This document shows, piece by piece, positions 25,547-34,344 of a stretch of DNA of 64,000 bases (position 1 is the stretch's first letter; each line of letters begins with the position of its first letter). The notes under the pieces are model-generated. The model worked only from the letters and a program-made list of their open reading frames with translations, did not search any database and was not told where the DNA came from. Both the position numbers and the translations under genes were made by a program. The DNA comes from Pseudomonadota bacterium (GTDB taxonomy: Bacteria; Myxococcota_A; UBA796; GCA-2862545), in assembly GCA_005776945.1 (NCBI GenBank), contig SXOB01000088.1, positions 33,403-97,402 on the forward strand, given 5' to 3'.

Positions 25547-26800
25547 ATGGACGGTCGTCGGGACGTCGTGTTGCGCAGTTGGGGCGGTCGCCTGGTTCGC
25601 GCTCCGGGCCCTCGGGTCGTCCTTGGGGTGCGTCCGGGCCCAGACGGGGTGCGGCTGCCCGCGGAGCGCGGCGTCGCCGACGAACATGTTTGGCTTGTCA
25701 CCGACCGCAGCGGGGCTGTGGTTCACCCCCAAGCCGATTGTGCGGTCCGCATTGCGATGCGCGCGCCGGCGGACTGGCGGACGCTGCCCCCAGTGGCCGG
25801 AAGCGCAGTGGTGGGGCCGGGGATGCTGCTTGCGATCGGACGCGCCGACGATCCCGTCTTGGTCCGCATCGTCGACCTTCCCTGCCTTGGCGATGAAGCG
25901 AGCCAAATGCTTGGTCCGGCACCCCGTCCTTGGGGAATTGCGTTGGCCGCCGCCCTGGCTTGGGTGGCCGGGGTGGGCCATTTCGCTGCGTGCGGCGCCG
26001 CGCTTTGGGCCGTTGGCAGGCGTCCGACGGCCAGCGTCGTGGAGGGGCCGGTGGCGCTTGCCGTCGACCCGGCCTTGGAGGCGGTTGTGGCCGCTCGGGC
26101 GGCAGCGTGGTTGGAGGACGGGACGCTCGCGCGGCTGGACCGCGTTCGTCCGACGTTGGATGCCGTCGCGGCGTCGGCGGCCGAGCGGGGCCTACCCGCG
26201 CTGGTCGCAGCCATCCCTTGGGTGGAGAGTCGGTACTCCGATGAGGCGACATCAGAGCTGTGCGCGGCCGGCCGCTGGCAGCTGATGCCCGAGGTCGGCG
26301 TGCGGGGGGGCCTTCGGGCCGGGGTGGACTTTGCCGTTCGGAGCTGCCGATTGCGGGGTGCACCTGGGCTTTGGTCGCCGACGCGGTTGGCACCCCCGCG
26401 AAACGTGGCCCAAAACAGCGTTTACGCCGATGCGAGTGGGTGTCGAATCGTCGCCTGCGAGCGCGATGACCGTCGCGACGCTGAGAGGTCGACCGTCGCT
26501 GCGCTCGCGTTGTTGGCCGACGCCTGGGCCGATGTTGACCTTCGCGCGAGCCCCATCGCGGAAGCGCTGCTCGTGGCCACCCACCACGCCGGCCATGACG
26601 ACGCCGCCTTGGACGGGGAGGGAGGCAAGTCGACCAATGTCCGCCCCGCTCTGCTCAGGTTGCGTGACGGTTGTGGCGGCGAATCGGACTGGACGACGTG
26701 GGTGGGGGGCTGCCCGGGCGAGTCCCCAGGCCTCCTGCCGAGCACCCAAGCGTACGTCGTCGACGTGCTTGCCGTGGCGCAACTCGCGGGCTTGCGCTGA
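25547..26800 (+). CDS. FHA-like/TM/lytic transglycosylase protein
   Basis: 417 aa from ATG 25547. Residues about 5-110 have an FHA-like outline ('VVLGVRPGPDGVRL', 'VADEHVWLVTDRSGAVVH'), about 128-157 is a membrane helix ('IALAAALAWVAGVGHFAACG'), and about 215-400 is a soluble-lytic-transglycosylase fold. The catalytic Glu is E227 in 'IPWVESRYSDEAT', followed by 'CAAGRWQLMPEVG', the usual Gly-x-Trp-Gln-x-Met-Pro block. This places a peptidoglycan-cutting domain in the periplasm and an FHA-like domain in the cytoplasm. Nearness to the CIS genes suggests it opens the cell wall for an anchored apparatus; that is inference. Confidence 0.68.
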   Translation: MDGRRDVVLRSWGGRLVRAPGPRVVLGVRPGPDGVRLPAERGVADEHVWLVTDRSGAVVHPQADCAVRIAMRAPADWRTLPPVAGSAVVGPGMLLAIGRADDPVLVRIVDLPCLGDEASQMLGPAPRPWGIALAAALAWVAGVGHFAACGAALWAVGRRPTASVVEGPVALAVDPALEAVVAARAAAWLEDGTLARLDRVRPTLDAVAASAAERGLPALVAAIPWVESRYSDEATSELCAAGRWQLMPEVGVRGGLRAGVDFAVRSCRLRGAPGLWSPTRLAPPRNVAQNSVYADASGCRIVACERDDRRDAERSTVAALALLADAWADVDLRASPIAEALLVATHHAGHDDAALDGEGGKSTNVRPALLRLRDGCGGESDWTTWVGGCPGESPGLLPSTQAYVVDVLAVAQLAGLR

Positions 26801-26851
26801 CCGGCTTGCGCGGCGACGACCGGGGGTGTTTGGGCTATACGGCTGGGCCGA

Positions 26852-28576
26852 ATGAACACGAGCCGACGACGCTTCAAGATTTTGAGCGAGATCGCCGAGG
26901 GCGGCTTCGGCAAGGTGTACCTCGCCGAGCAGATGAGCCAGGACGGCTTCTCGCGCGTCGTCGCCGTCAAGCTCCTTCACGCCAAATGGTCAAGCCACGA
27001 CGAGATCGTCAAACGCACGCGTGACGAAGCGCGCCTGCTCGGACGCATCCGCCATCAGCACATCGTGCGCGTCGAGGACCTCACGACCATCGACGGCAAG
27101 TGCGCGCTCGTGATGGAGTACCTCGAAGGGGTGGACCTCAAGGGGCTCGCCACCTTTCTCAAAGGGCAGGGCCGACGCCTCCCCCGGGCGGTGCTGTTCG
27201 AATCGGCGAGTGCCGTCGCGAGCGCGTTGGACGCGGCCTTCAACGGAACCCCGCTGCAGGGCGGTGCCCCGCTCAAGGTCATCCACCGCGACATCAAACC
27301 ATCGAACATCTTTCTCACGGTCCAAGGGGGCGTGAAGGTGCTCGATTTCGGGACAGCCCGGGCCAATTTCGCCGAGCGCGAAGCGAAGACCCAGGCGCTG
27401 GCCTTTGGTTCTCAGGGGTACATGGCCCCCGAACGGATGTTGGGGGAAGAAGACACGCCGGCCGCTGACGTGTTCAGCCTTGGCGTCACGCTGTCCGAAC
27501 TCATTCTCGGCGAGTCGTTCGGGCGCATCCCGCCGCGTCCAAACAAGCTCGCGAACAAGGTCGATGAGGTGCTCGACGCGCTCGAACTCGATGGCCCGCC
27601 TGGCTGGGCCGATCGGGTTCGTGCGCTGCTGCGCTCTATGCTCGCGTTTGATCCGGTCGAGCGCCCGACGCCCGCAAAATTGGTCGACGCGTTCGACGCG
27701 CTGGCGACCGAAGCGACCGACGAGCCCTTGAAGCGCTTTTGCCGCACCGCGGTGGCGGAGGCCAAGGCCGCCCAGCCCAAGCCGGAGACTGACGATCCGC
27801 TGATCAGCCGTCTCGTCGAAGAGGATCCGTCTTCGAGTTTCTCGGCCCACACCGGGCCCGTGTCTCGTGCGAGCGGGGTCACGCCGACGAGTGAACTGCC
27901 GGTGACGACGCCGACGCCGAGCGTCGACAGCAGCGGCGCCTTCCCCGAGCACCCCGAGCCGACCTGGGACGAGGCCAACGCCACCCAACCCGGCGGGGCG
28001 CCGCTCGTTGCGAGTGCGCGCTCGGGCCCATCCGAACCGATCACAGCGTCGCGCCCCATTCCGCCTCCTGCGTTGACAGACCTCGCGATCGACGACCGCG
28101 CCGATGGCGGCGTGCGCGAGGGGCACAGTTGGGTGTGGTTAGGCGGCATCGCCGTCGGCGTCGTGTTTGTCATCCTACTTGGCATCGGCGTCGTTGGCGC
28201 CTTTCTCGTGAGCCAAGAGGTGGCCGAATCCCCGCCCGCAGCGTCGGGTGGCGCAGAGGCCCCGACGCCGAGCGGTGGTGCGATTCTGACGCCCGACAAC
28301 CGATCTGACGTCGCGACCACGCCGACGCTCCTTCGGTACTCCGACGCGGCGGGCGCAACGGTGGAGATCAAGAACGGTACCGGATTCTCGGCGCGGTGGG
28401 ACGGTCGGGCGGATTTTGATCTCGGTCCGCTGGCGGAGGGACGCTACGGAACCGTCATCACCTTGCCCGGCGGGTCGAAGGTACGCGGCAAGTTCTTCTC
28501 TGTGGAAGCTGGCAAGCCCTCGTGCACGTTCGTGTTCGACGCGGGCACGCGGGAGTGGTCGGGAGGCTGCCCGTGA
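26852..28576 (+). CDS. Transmembrane Ser/Thr protein kinase
   Basis: 574 aa. Kinase domain 8-300: glycine loop 'EGGFGKV' (16-22), Lys40, catalytic loop 'HRDIKPSN' with Asp147, and DFG at 165-167; 'GSQGYMAPERM' is the P+1 loop. A Pro/Thr/Ser-rich linker (about 310-420) is followed by a single membrane helix (about 427-453) and a 120-residue extracytoplasmic tail with no PASTA repeats. All catalytic residues are intact. It comes 51 bases after the FHA/transglycosylase gene on the same strand, so it could phosphorylate the FHA partners of the CIS. The stop overlaps the start of the next gene. Confidence 0.88.
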   Translation: MNTSRRRFKILSEIAEGGFGKVYLAEQMSQDGFSRVVAVKLLHAKWSSHDEIVKRTRDEARLLGRIRHQHIVRVEDLTTIDGKCALVMEYLEGVDLKGLATFLKGQGRRLPRAVLFESASAVASALDAAFNGTPLQGGAPLKVIHRDIKPSNIFLTVQGGVKVLDFGTARANFAEREAKTQALAFGSQGYMAPERMLGEEDTPAADVFSLGVTLSELILGESFGRIPPRPNKLANKVDEVLDALELDGPPGWADRVRALLRSMLAFDPVERPTPAKLVDAFDALATEATDEPLKRFCRTAVAEAKAAQPKPETDDPLISRLVEEDPSSSFSAHTGPVSRASGVTPTSELPVTTPTPSVDSSGAFPEHPEPTWDEANATQPGGAPLVASARSGPSEPITASRPIPPPALTDLAIDDRADGGVREGHSWVWLGGIAVGVVFVILLGIGVVGAFLVSQEVAESPPAASGGAEAPTPSGGAILTPDNRSDVATTPTLLRYSDAAGATVEIKNGTGFSARWDGRADFDLGPLAEGRYGTVITLPGGSKVRGKFFSVEAGKPSCTFVFDAGTREWSGGCP

Positions 28577-29379
28577 CCCTGAACGTCACGCGGGAACACG
28601 ACGGCGCTCTGGTACTGCTCAGCTTTGACCACGGCCGCGCCAACGAGATGGGTCGCGCCGAATTGGCCGCGCTGGAACGGCTCGCCTCCGAGTTGGAGGC
28701 CGATCCAGCCGCGGTCGTCCTTGTGTCCACGAGCCGGCGCCTGACTTCGAAGGGTACTCCAGTCTTCGTGGCGGGCGCCAATGTCACCGAACGCGTCGGC
28801 TGGAGCGACGCCGACGTCAAGGCTCATGTCGCCTGGCAGAGGAGTGTGTTGGGCCGGATTCGCCATTTGCCCGTGTTCCACATCTGCGTGGTCGGCGGGA
28901 TGGCGCTTGGCTGGGGAACGGAATGGTTGTTGACGGCCGATTGGCGTATCGCCGCGGACGAGGCCGTCTTCGGCCTCCCGGAGACGGGGCTTGGCATTTT
29001 GCCCGGCGCGGGAGGAACGGCCGAGTTGTGGGCGCACATTGGCGTTCCCATGGCCCTTCGCCTAGGCATGACCGGCGCGCGGGTCAGCCCCGACGAGGCG
29101 CTCAGCATCGGACTCGTCCAGGAGCGCGTAGCCGACATCGACGCAGGGCTGGAGCGGGCTTGGGCCATGGCGGCTCAGGTGGCCACCAGGTCGCCGTCGG
29201 CCAACGCGGCCTTCAAGCGCGCCCTCCTGGCGGCGGTGGGTCAGCCGCCCGCGGTTCGTCAACAGCTTGAGGCGGCGGCTTACGACCGATGTGTCGACCT
29301 CGGTGAGGCTGCGATCGGTCGGGCCCGTTTCGGGCGCGAAGGTGGTCTCACCCCGTGGGGCCCCAAGCGGGTCAACTGA
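28573..29379 (+). CDS. Enoyl-CoA hydratase/isomerase family protein
   Basis: 268 aa, GTG overlapping the kinase stop. Crotonase fold: the oxyanion-hole segment 'FVAGANV' (65-71, canonical form AGAD), 'VVGGMALGWGTEWLL' carrying the first catalytic Glu position, and 'FGLPETGLGILPGAGGT' carrying the second. Asn70 replaces the usual Asp after AGA. It probably hydrates a 2-enoyl-CoA in fatty acid or amino acid breakdown; exact substrate cannot be read. No fatty-acid partners are adjacent, and glpD follows 8 bases downstream. Confidence 0.8.
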   Translation: MTLNVTREHDGALVLLSFDHGRANEMGRAELAALERLASELEADPAAVVLVSTSRRLTSKGTPVFVAGANVTERVGWSDADVKAHVAWQRSVLGRIRHLPVFHICVVGGMALGWGTEWLLTADWRIAADEAVFGLPETGLGILPGAGGTAELWAHIGVPMALRLGMTGARVSPDEALSIGLVQERVADIDAGLERAWAMAAQVATRSPSANAAFKRALLAAVGQPPAVRQQLEAAAYDRCVDLGEAAIGRARFGREGGLTPWGPKRVN

Positions 29380-29386
29380 GGCATCC

Positions 29387-31078
29387 ATGGCGGCCCAGCC
29401 CAAACAGCCCGAACGTGCCAGCGCCTCCGCGAAGCGGGCGACAGCTTGGCGGGCGCTGGAACGGGGTTTCGATATCGTAGTTGTCGGCGGCGGCATCACC
29501 GGGGCTGGCGTCGCGCGCGAAGCGGCTCGGCGCGGTCTGAAGGTGGCCCTCTTCGAGAAGCTGGACCTTGCTTCGGGAACGTCGAGCCGTAGTTCCAAGC
29601 TCGTTCACGGCGGCCTCCGCTACCTGGAGCACTACGAGTTTGCGCTCGTCTTCGAAAGCGTCAGCGAGCGGCGCGTCCTCCAGTCCATCGCGCCGCACCT
29701 CGTCCGCCCTTTGGGCTTCTTGTTTCCCGTTTGGGAGGGGGCCCGACGCGGCCTATGGACGATCCGCGCCGGGATGTGGCTCTACGAAGGGCTCAGCTTG
29801 TTCAGGTCGCCCAAGCGACCTCGCACCTTGTCGCAGGGGGACGTCGGACGAGAAGAACCTGCCTTGGACTCCGGGGGCCTCAAAGGGGCGTCGCTCTATT
29901 GGGACTGCCACACCAACGATGCGAGGCTGACGCTTGAGACGGTCCAGGACGCGGCGCAACACGGCGCTGTCGTCCTCAACTGGGCCTCCGTGGATTCGGT
30001 GCGCCGGGATGCCACGGGACGCGTCTGCGGTGTCACGGTCACGGACGGGTTGGGAAAGGCAGGCACGGTGACTGTCGACGCCCGCGTCGTTGTCTCTTGT
30101 ACCGGTCCGTGGACGGACGGGGCCCTGGCCCAGGGAGGAGCGCCCCGAGCGCCGTTGTTGCGGCCCACGAAGGGTGTGCACATCGTGCTCGCACCTGGCC
30201 GCCTCCGCCTGCGCCACGCCGTCGTCTGCGTTCATCCTCGGGACGGTCGGGTGCTGTTCGCCATTCCGTGGGGCGACGCCGCTTACGCCGGCACTACTGA
30301 TACCTTCGTCGAAGGCGCGGATCCCGGTGCGGTGTTCGCGGACAGCGACGACGTCGACTACCTCCTCGAGGCACTGCACGACCACTTCCCGTCCGCGGCC
30401 CTGACCCGGGACGACGTGACGGCCACCTGGGCTGGGCTCCGGCCGTTGGTGGCACCCAACGAAACAGGTGTCGCCGCGTCGTCGATGAGCCGGGAACACG
30501 TCGTTCGGGTCGAGTCGGACGGGCTCGTCGTCGTCGCGGGTGGCAAGCTGACCACGTACCGACGGATGGCCTCGGAGGTCGTCGACGCCGCGGTCTCGTG
30601 GATGCACTTGGCGGGCATGGCCCCGATGACCCAACCGGCGCGGACGGACACGGAACCGCTTCCTGGCGCGGTTGGCTGGCCGGAAGATGACCGCGTGGAG
30701 GACATCGTTGCCGAGCTTGCCAGCCAAGTGGATCGGGAGGTCGCTGAGCATCTGGTCGCGACCTACGGAATGGTCGCACGCGATGTCGTGGGCCAGTTGG
30801 CGGTCCATCCCGGCGCACACGCCAGGCTGGTGCCCGGCCGTCCTGAGGTCGAGGCCGAGGTGCACCACGCCGTCGATGGTGAGTTCGCGCAGCGCGTCGA
30901 GGACATTCTCTTGCGCCGCCTCAACCTCTACTACCTTGACGTCGACCAGGGTCTCGGGGCGGTGGAGCGGGTGGCCGACCTGCTGGCGTCGCGGCTCGGC
31001 TGGACAGAGGCGCGGCGGGCCGATGAGGTGCTGCGCTACCGCACCCTCGTTGCGTCGTCCCGGTCGTGGCGCAAGTAG
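29387..31078 (+). CDS. glpD: Aerobic glycerol-3-phosphate dehydrogenase
   Basis: 563 aa. FAD-binding Rossmann motif at 30-41 ('IVVVGGGITGAG') and 'ARRGLKVALFEK', then the family signature 'ASGTSSRSSKLVHGGLRYLE'. The middle has 'CTGPWTDG' and 'LRPTKGVHIV'; 'VVVAGGKLTTYRRMASEVVD' precedes the helical C-terminal domain. It oxidises sn-glycerol 3-phosphate to dihydroxyacetone phosphate and passes electrons to quinone at the membrane. Start ATG 29387 gives the expected length; the first 26 residues are a poorly conserved extension. Its 3' end overlaps the convergent glgP by 43 bases. Confidence 0.92.
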   Translation: MAAQPKQPERASASAKRATAWRALERGFDIVVVGGGITGAGVAREAARRGLKVALFEKLDLASGTSSRSSKLVHGGLRYLEHYEFALVFESVSERRVLQSIAPHLVRPLGFLFPVWEGARRGLWTIRAGMWLYEGLSLFRSPKRPRTLSQGDVGREEPALDSGGLKGASLYWDCHTNDARLTLETVQDAAQHGAVVLNWASVDSVRRDATGRVCGVTVTDGLGKAGTVTVDARVVVSCTGPWTDGALAQGGAPRAPLLRPTKGVHIVLAPGRLRLRHAVVCVHPRDGRVLFAIPWGDAAYAGTTDTFVEGADPGAVFADSDDVDYLLEALHDHFPSAALTRDDVTATWAGLRPLVAPNETGVAASSMSREHVVRVESDGLVVVAGGKLTTYRRMASEVVDAAVSWMHLAGMAPMTQPARTDTEPLPGAVGWPEDDRVEDIVAELASQVDREVAEHLVATYGMVARDVVGQLAVHPGAHARLVPGRPEVEAEVHHAVDGEFAQRVEDILLRRLNLYYLDVDQGLGAVERVADLLASRLGWTEARRADEVLRYRTLVASSRSWRK

Positions 31079-33006
31079 ACGTCGCGAACGTAGTCGCGCA
31101 CCATGCGGTGGCTGTTGAAGCGCGGGCCGCAAGTCGCGATGGACGCGAGAGAGCGCTGGGTCCAGCCTTCGCGATTTCGCCAGGCGGGAAGGATGTCGTG
31201 GGTGAATGACGTGAGGACGGCCTCGCGGTCCGCGGCGTCGAGGATGGCGGGGTCGTCGTGTTCGAAGCCACCACCGATACCAAAGCCGTTGGTGCCGTCC
31301 CAGGCCTCAGGCCACCAGCCGTCGAGGATCGACGCATGGAGGACCCCGTTGATGGCTGCCTTCTGGCCAGACGTGCCCGATGCCTCTTGGGGCCTCCTCG
31401 GGTGGTTGAGCCAGACGTCGCAGCCGCTCGTCAGCAACGCACCAAGGTGCATGTCGTAGTTCTCGAGCAGGAAGACGCGTCCGCGGAAGGCCGCCGTGTC
31501 GGCCAGTCTGGCCACGCGCGCCAAGATGGCCTGGCCCTCGAGGTCTCGTGGGTGCGCCTTGCCGGCGTAGACTACGACCATCTGTTCAAGTAGTTCAGCG
31601 GCGCGCTGCCCATCCGACAGCAGCAGATCGCCGCGCTTGTACGGGGCGAAGCGCCGTGCGAAGCCGACGACGGGAACATCGGCAGGGATGGACTGGCCCG
31701 TCCGGCGGGTGAGCTCTCGGCGTAGGTCGGCGCGCAGCGTCTCCCGGATCGCCGCGAAAGCGTCGGCCTTGGCGGTGCGAACGGGCTGCCAGGCCGCCTC
31801 TTCCCACGGCCTCGCCCGCCACTCTGGGGCGACCCGGTCGAGCCAGCCCGCAAGGGGCGCACGGACCCAAAGGCCCGGGTGCACACCATTTGTGATGTGG
31901 CGGATGGGGACGTCGTCAACGGCGAGGTCGGGCCAGACACCGTGCCACATCTTGCGGCTCACGCTCCCGTGCAGGGCGGAGACGCCGTTGGCCATGCGGC
32001 TGCCACGAAGCGCGAGGGCTGTCATGTTCAGGTCCGTCGACGTTCCCTCCCGCCCAAGCGCCATGACGCGGTCCAGAGGCAGCCCCACTCGGGTGAGCCA
32101 GGGTCCAAGCACCTCGTCGACGAGGGTGCGCTCAAACCGGTCGTGCCCGGCCGGCACCGGCGTGTGCGTCGTAAAGACGGTGGTACCGCGGGCCGTGCCG
32201 AAGGCGTCGTCGATCGGGTCCCCGGCCGCCAAGCGCTCAGCCGCGAGCGCCAAGATTGCAAACGCGCAGTGCCCTTCGTTGAGGTGGACGACGTCCGTTG
32301 CGATTCCGAGGGCGCGGGCGGCGGCCATGGCGCCGAGGCCAAGCATTACCTCTTGCCGGATTCGGACCGTCGCATCCCCAGCGTACAGGCGCGCGGTAAG
32401 GGTGCGTTGTTCGGCCGAATTGGCGGGAAGGTCCGCGTCGAGAAGAATGAGGCGAGCGCCGTGGAGGCGGACTTCCCAGAGGGCCAGGTGCACTTCGCCG
32501 GGTCCGAGGGGCACCTTCACTGTGACCCCGACGGGGCTGATGGGGGCCCGGCTGGTGTCGAGGCGCGGGTAGGCATCGACCTGGCAACCGTCGACGACCA
32601 GCTGGCGGAAATATCCGTCCCGCCAGAGCAGGCCGAAGCCGGTCAGCGGGATGCCGAGGTCGGCCGCGCTCCGCAGATGGTCGCCCGCAAGAACACCCAG
32701 ACCGCCAGAGTAGATCGGCAGCGAAGGGTCGAGTCCGAATTCCATCGACAAGTAGGCGATGGAGACCGGGCAGGCGACAGCGCCGCGGCAGGCGGGTGGG
32801 GGAGCGCTCAAGGCCGATTCGGCACGTGCGACGAAGTCTGGCGACCGCGCGAGTTCCTCCCAACGCGAGGCTTCGACCTCCGACCACATCGCGGCCGGCG
32901 CAACGCGTTGGGCCCTCCACGGGTCCACTTCCTGCCAAAGTGCGATCACGTCGGGTTCGTGGGTGCGCGCCAGATCGTGGGCGAGCGGCCGCAGCCTTTC
33001 CTTCAT
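31036..33006 (-). CDS. glgP: Alpha-glucan (glycogen) phosphorylase
   Basis: 656 aa, shorter than the 800-aa E. coli enzyme and typical of the compact GT35 alpha-glucan phosphorylases. Motifs: 'YLSMEFGLDPSLPIYSGGLG', 'VVHLNEGHCAFA', 'VFTTHTPVPAGHDRF', 'ARRFAPYKRGDLLL', and the pyridoxal-phosphate site 'EASGTSGQKAAINGVL' near 540-560 with its Lys in place. It releases glucose-1-phosphate from glycogen or maltodextrin. Start ATG 33006. No other glycogen genes are nearby. Confidence 0.92.
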   Translation of the reverse strand: MKERLRPLAHDLARTHEPDVIALWQEVDPWRAQRVAPAAMWSEVEASRWEELARSPDFVARAESALSAPPPACRGAVACPVSIAYLSMEFGLDPSLPIYSGGLGVLAGDHLRSAADLGIPLTGFGLLWRDGYFRQLVVDGCQVDAYPRLDTSRAPISPVGVTVKVPLGPGEVHLALWEVRLHGARLILLDADLPANSAEQRTLTARLYAGDATVRIRQEVMLGLGAMAAARALGIATDVVHLNEGHCAFAILALAAERLAAGDPIDDAFGTARGTTVFTTHTPVPAGHDRFERTLVDEVLGPWLTRVGLPLDRVMALGREGTSTDLNMTALALRGSRMANGVSALHGSVSRKMWHGVWPDLAVDDVPIRHITNGVHPGLWVRAPLAGWLDRVAPEWRARPWEEAAWQPVRTAKADAFAAIRETLRADLRRELTRRTGQSIPADVPVVGFARRFAPYKRGDLLLSDGQRAAELLEQMVVVYAGKAHPRDLEGQAILARVARLADTAAFRGRVFLLENYDMHLGALLTSGCDVWLNHPRRPQEASGTSGQKAAINGVLHASILDGWWPEAWDGTNGFGIGGGFEHDDPAILDAADREAVLTSFTHDILPAWRNREGWTQRSLASIATCGPRFNSHRMVRDYVRDVYLRHDRDDATRVR

Positions 33007-33057
33007 GGGTCGTCCAAGTCGGCCGCGGTTATCCGGTCATCCGACGAAAGGCGGCCG

Positions 33058-33381
33058 ATGATCCCGATCACGCCGACGTGGCAGACGCTTGTGCTCGTCT
33101 GCACCCACTCCCGGCCTGAAGGCGCCGATCGGGCCTGCTGCGGCGCCGCTGGCCAAGACCTGCGCAATTGGCTCAAGGACCGCGTACGGGCTGATGGCCT
33201 CAAGGGCGTCGTGCTTGCGACGCAGTCAGGCTGCCAAGACGTTTGTTCGCCCCGCGGCGTCACGGTGACGTTGCGTGGAGCGGGGGCGGCGAGTTCGATG
33301 ATTGTCCAAGGCGCCGCCGACCGCGAGGCACTTTGGCTGGCGGTGTGTGACGCGAACGGCGGGAAATCTGTCGGCGAGTAG
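33058..33381 (+). CDS. Thioredoxin-like 2Fe-2S ferredoxin
   Basis: 107 aa, ATG at 33058 with GAAAGG upstream. Cys15 ('VCTHSRPE'), Cys27-Cys28, Cys59 and Cys63 ('SGCQDVC') match the thioredoxin-fold 2Fe-2S ferredoxin pattern, where four of these bind the cluster. It is usually a small soluble electron carrier. The gene stands alone, divergent from glgP, and ends just before a hairpin terminator shared with the convergent gene. Confidence 0.8.
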   Translation: MIPITPTWQTLVLVCTHSRPEGADRACCGAAGQDLRNWLKDRVRADGLKGVVLATQSGCQDVCSPRGVTVTLRGAGAASSMIVQGAADREALWLAVCDANGGKSVGE

Positions 33382-33397
33382 CCGGCCGGTGCGCGGC

Positions 33398-33420
33398 TAG
33401 CAGGCTGCAGCAGCCTGCTA
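33398..33420. terminator. Hairpin between convergent genes
   Basis: Perfect inverted repeat with 10-base arms (TAGCAGGCTG / CAGCCTGCTA) and a 3-base loop. It lies between the ferredoxin stop (33381) and the convergent gene at 33418, and includes that gene's stop codon. No T-run follows on either strand, so it may act weakly or as an mRNA 3'-end stabiliser for both genes. Confidence 0.65.
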
Positions 33421-34344
33421 GGGCGTGTCGAGGCGGCGGTCGATGGAGAACGACCAGATCACCGTTCCCGTGGCGCCCTCAGAGAACTGGACCTTTTTGA
33501 TCGCCTTCGCGTAGCAGTTGTTCAGGTCCCCCATGGCCGGGTCGGCCACGGCGAATTTGGTCGGCTTCGTGCTTTCGATCGACCACTGGATGCGGGCGCG
33601 CCCTTTGACGAAGGGGTCCTTCAGCCAGGCATTGTGGAAACACTCCGCGAGCGTCTTGCCTTGTTGCTCCAACGTGGCCGCGACCTCGGCTTCGGACACG
33701 GCGCCGACGATCTTGAATGGCTGCGTGTAGAAGGTCGACGTCCAGTTCTCCCCGGTTGCACGGTCCGCCTTGACCATCTTGCCGGTGGCGTCGAACGTGA
33801 ACTTCCCGGCGACCTTCCGCATTTGATGCCAGTTTTCCGTGCGGTGCCAAAATGTTGCGCCGACCTCCCAGCCCGTCGGTCGGGCAGCCTTGACGGTCGG
33901 GGCGGCAGCGGTCGGCTCCGGCGTTTCCCAAGCGAGCAAGACGCCTTGGGTCCACGCCTTGAACGCATCGCCCTTGGCGGTGAGCGCAGCGGCCTTGAAC
34001 TTCTCGGGGACGAGCGCCGCAGCGGGCGCCTCCTCCAGGCTCTTCCAGGTGTTGGCGACCATGACGCCGTCCACGACGCAGCCTCGTTCCATCGTCTTCT
34101 TGGCGACGACGACGACGGGCTGGAAGATGTCTGGCAGCGTTGGAGTCACGGTGCAGAAGTCGTCCTTCGGCACGTCTTCGCCGTAGTGGGCTGAGATCGC
34201 CGTCCAGAGCGGGTCGGGGCCACCTTCGGCCGGCGCGACGGGCGGCGCGTCCGCGGGGGCCGGAGCCTCGGGCGCCGAGGGGGCGTCGACGAGGGGAGCG
34301 TCTTGAGCCAGTCCAGCGGCAACGACGAGCAGACTCAGCATCAT
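33418..34344 (-). CDS. Exported AgmX/PglI C-terminal-domain-like protein
   Basis: 308 aa from ATG 34344 (GAGG upstream). N-terminal signal peptide 'MMLSLLVVAAGLAQDAP', then a Pro/Ala-rich linker (about 18-45). The C-terminal 100 residues have two Cys in the AgmX/PglI arrangement: 'LAECFHNAWLKDPFVKGRAR' and 'LNNCYAKAIKKVQFSEG', followed by 'GTVIWSFSID'. That domain is common in myxobacterial gliding and envelope proteins and resembles TonB C-termini. Six Cys in total suggest disulfides. Start overlaps the stop of the upstream amidase gene (ATGA). Confidence 0.68.
   Translation of the reverse strand: MMLSLLVVAAGLAQDAPLVDAPSAPEAPAPADAPPVAPAEGGPDPLWTAISAHYGEDVPKDDFCTVTPTLPDIFQPVVVVAKKTMERGCVVDGVMVANTWKSLEEAPAAALVPEKFKAAALTAKGDAFKAWTQGVLLAWETPEPTAAAPTVKAARPTGWEVGATFWHRTENWHQMRKVAGKFTFDATGKMVKADRATGENWTSTFYTQPFKIVGAVSEAEVAATLEQQGKTLAECFHNAWLKDPFVKGRARIQWSIESTKPTKFAVADPAMGDLNNCYAKAIKKVQFSEGATGTVIWSFSIDRRLDTP

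Noticed and set aside
27000..28126. Minus-strand frame of 378 codons opposite the kinase at 26852
   Set aside because: Kinase motifs on the + strand are complete, and the antisense product is low-complexity.
1..28576. Type VI secretion system
   Set aside because: No TssJ, TssL, TssM, ClpV or TssK-like gene is visible, and the hub, LysM adaptor, DUF4255 and ATPase are eCIS-type.
33398..33420. Insertion-sequence end or attachment site
   Set aside because: A perfect hairpin between convergent genes without transposase, target duplication or tRNA is better explained as a terminator.
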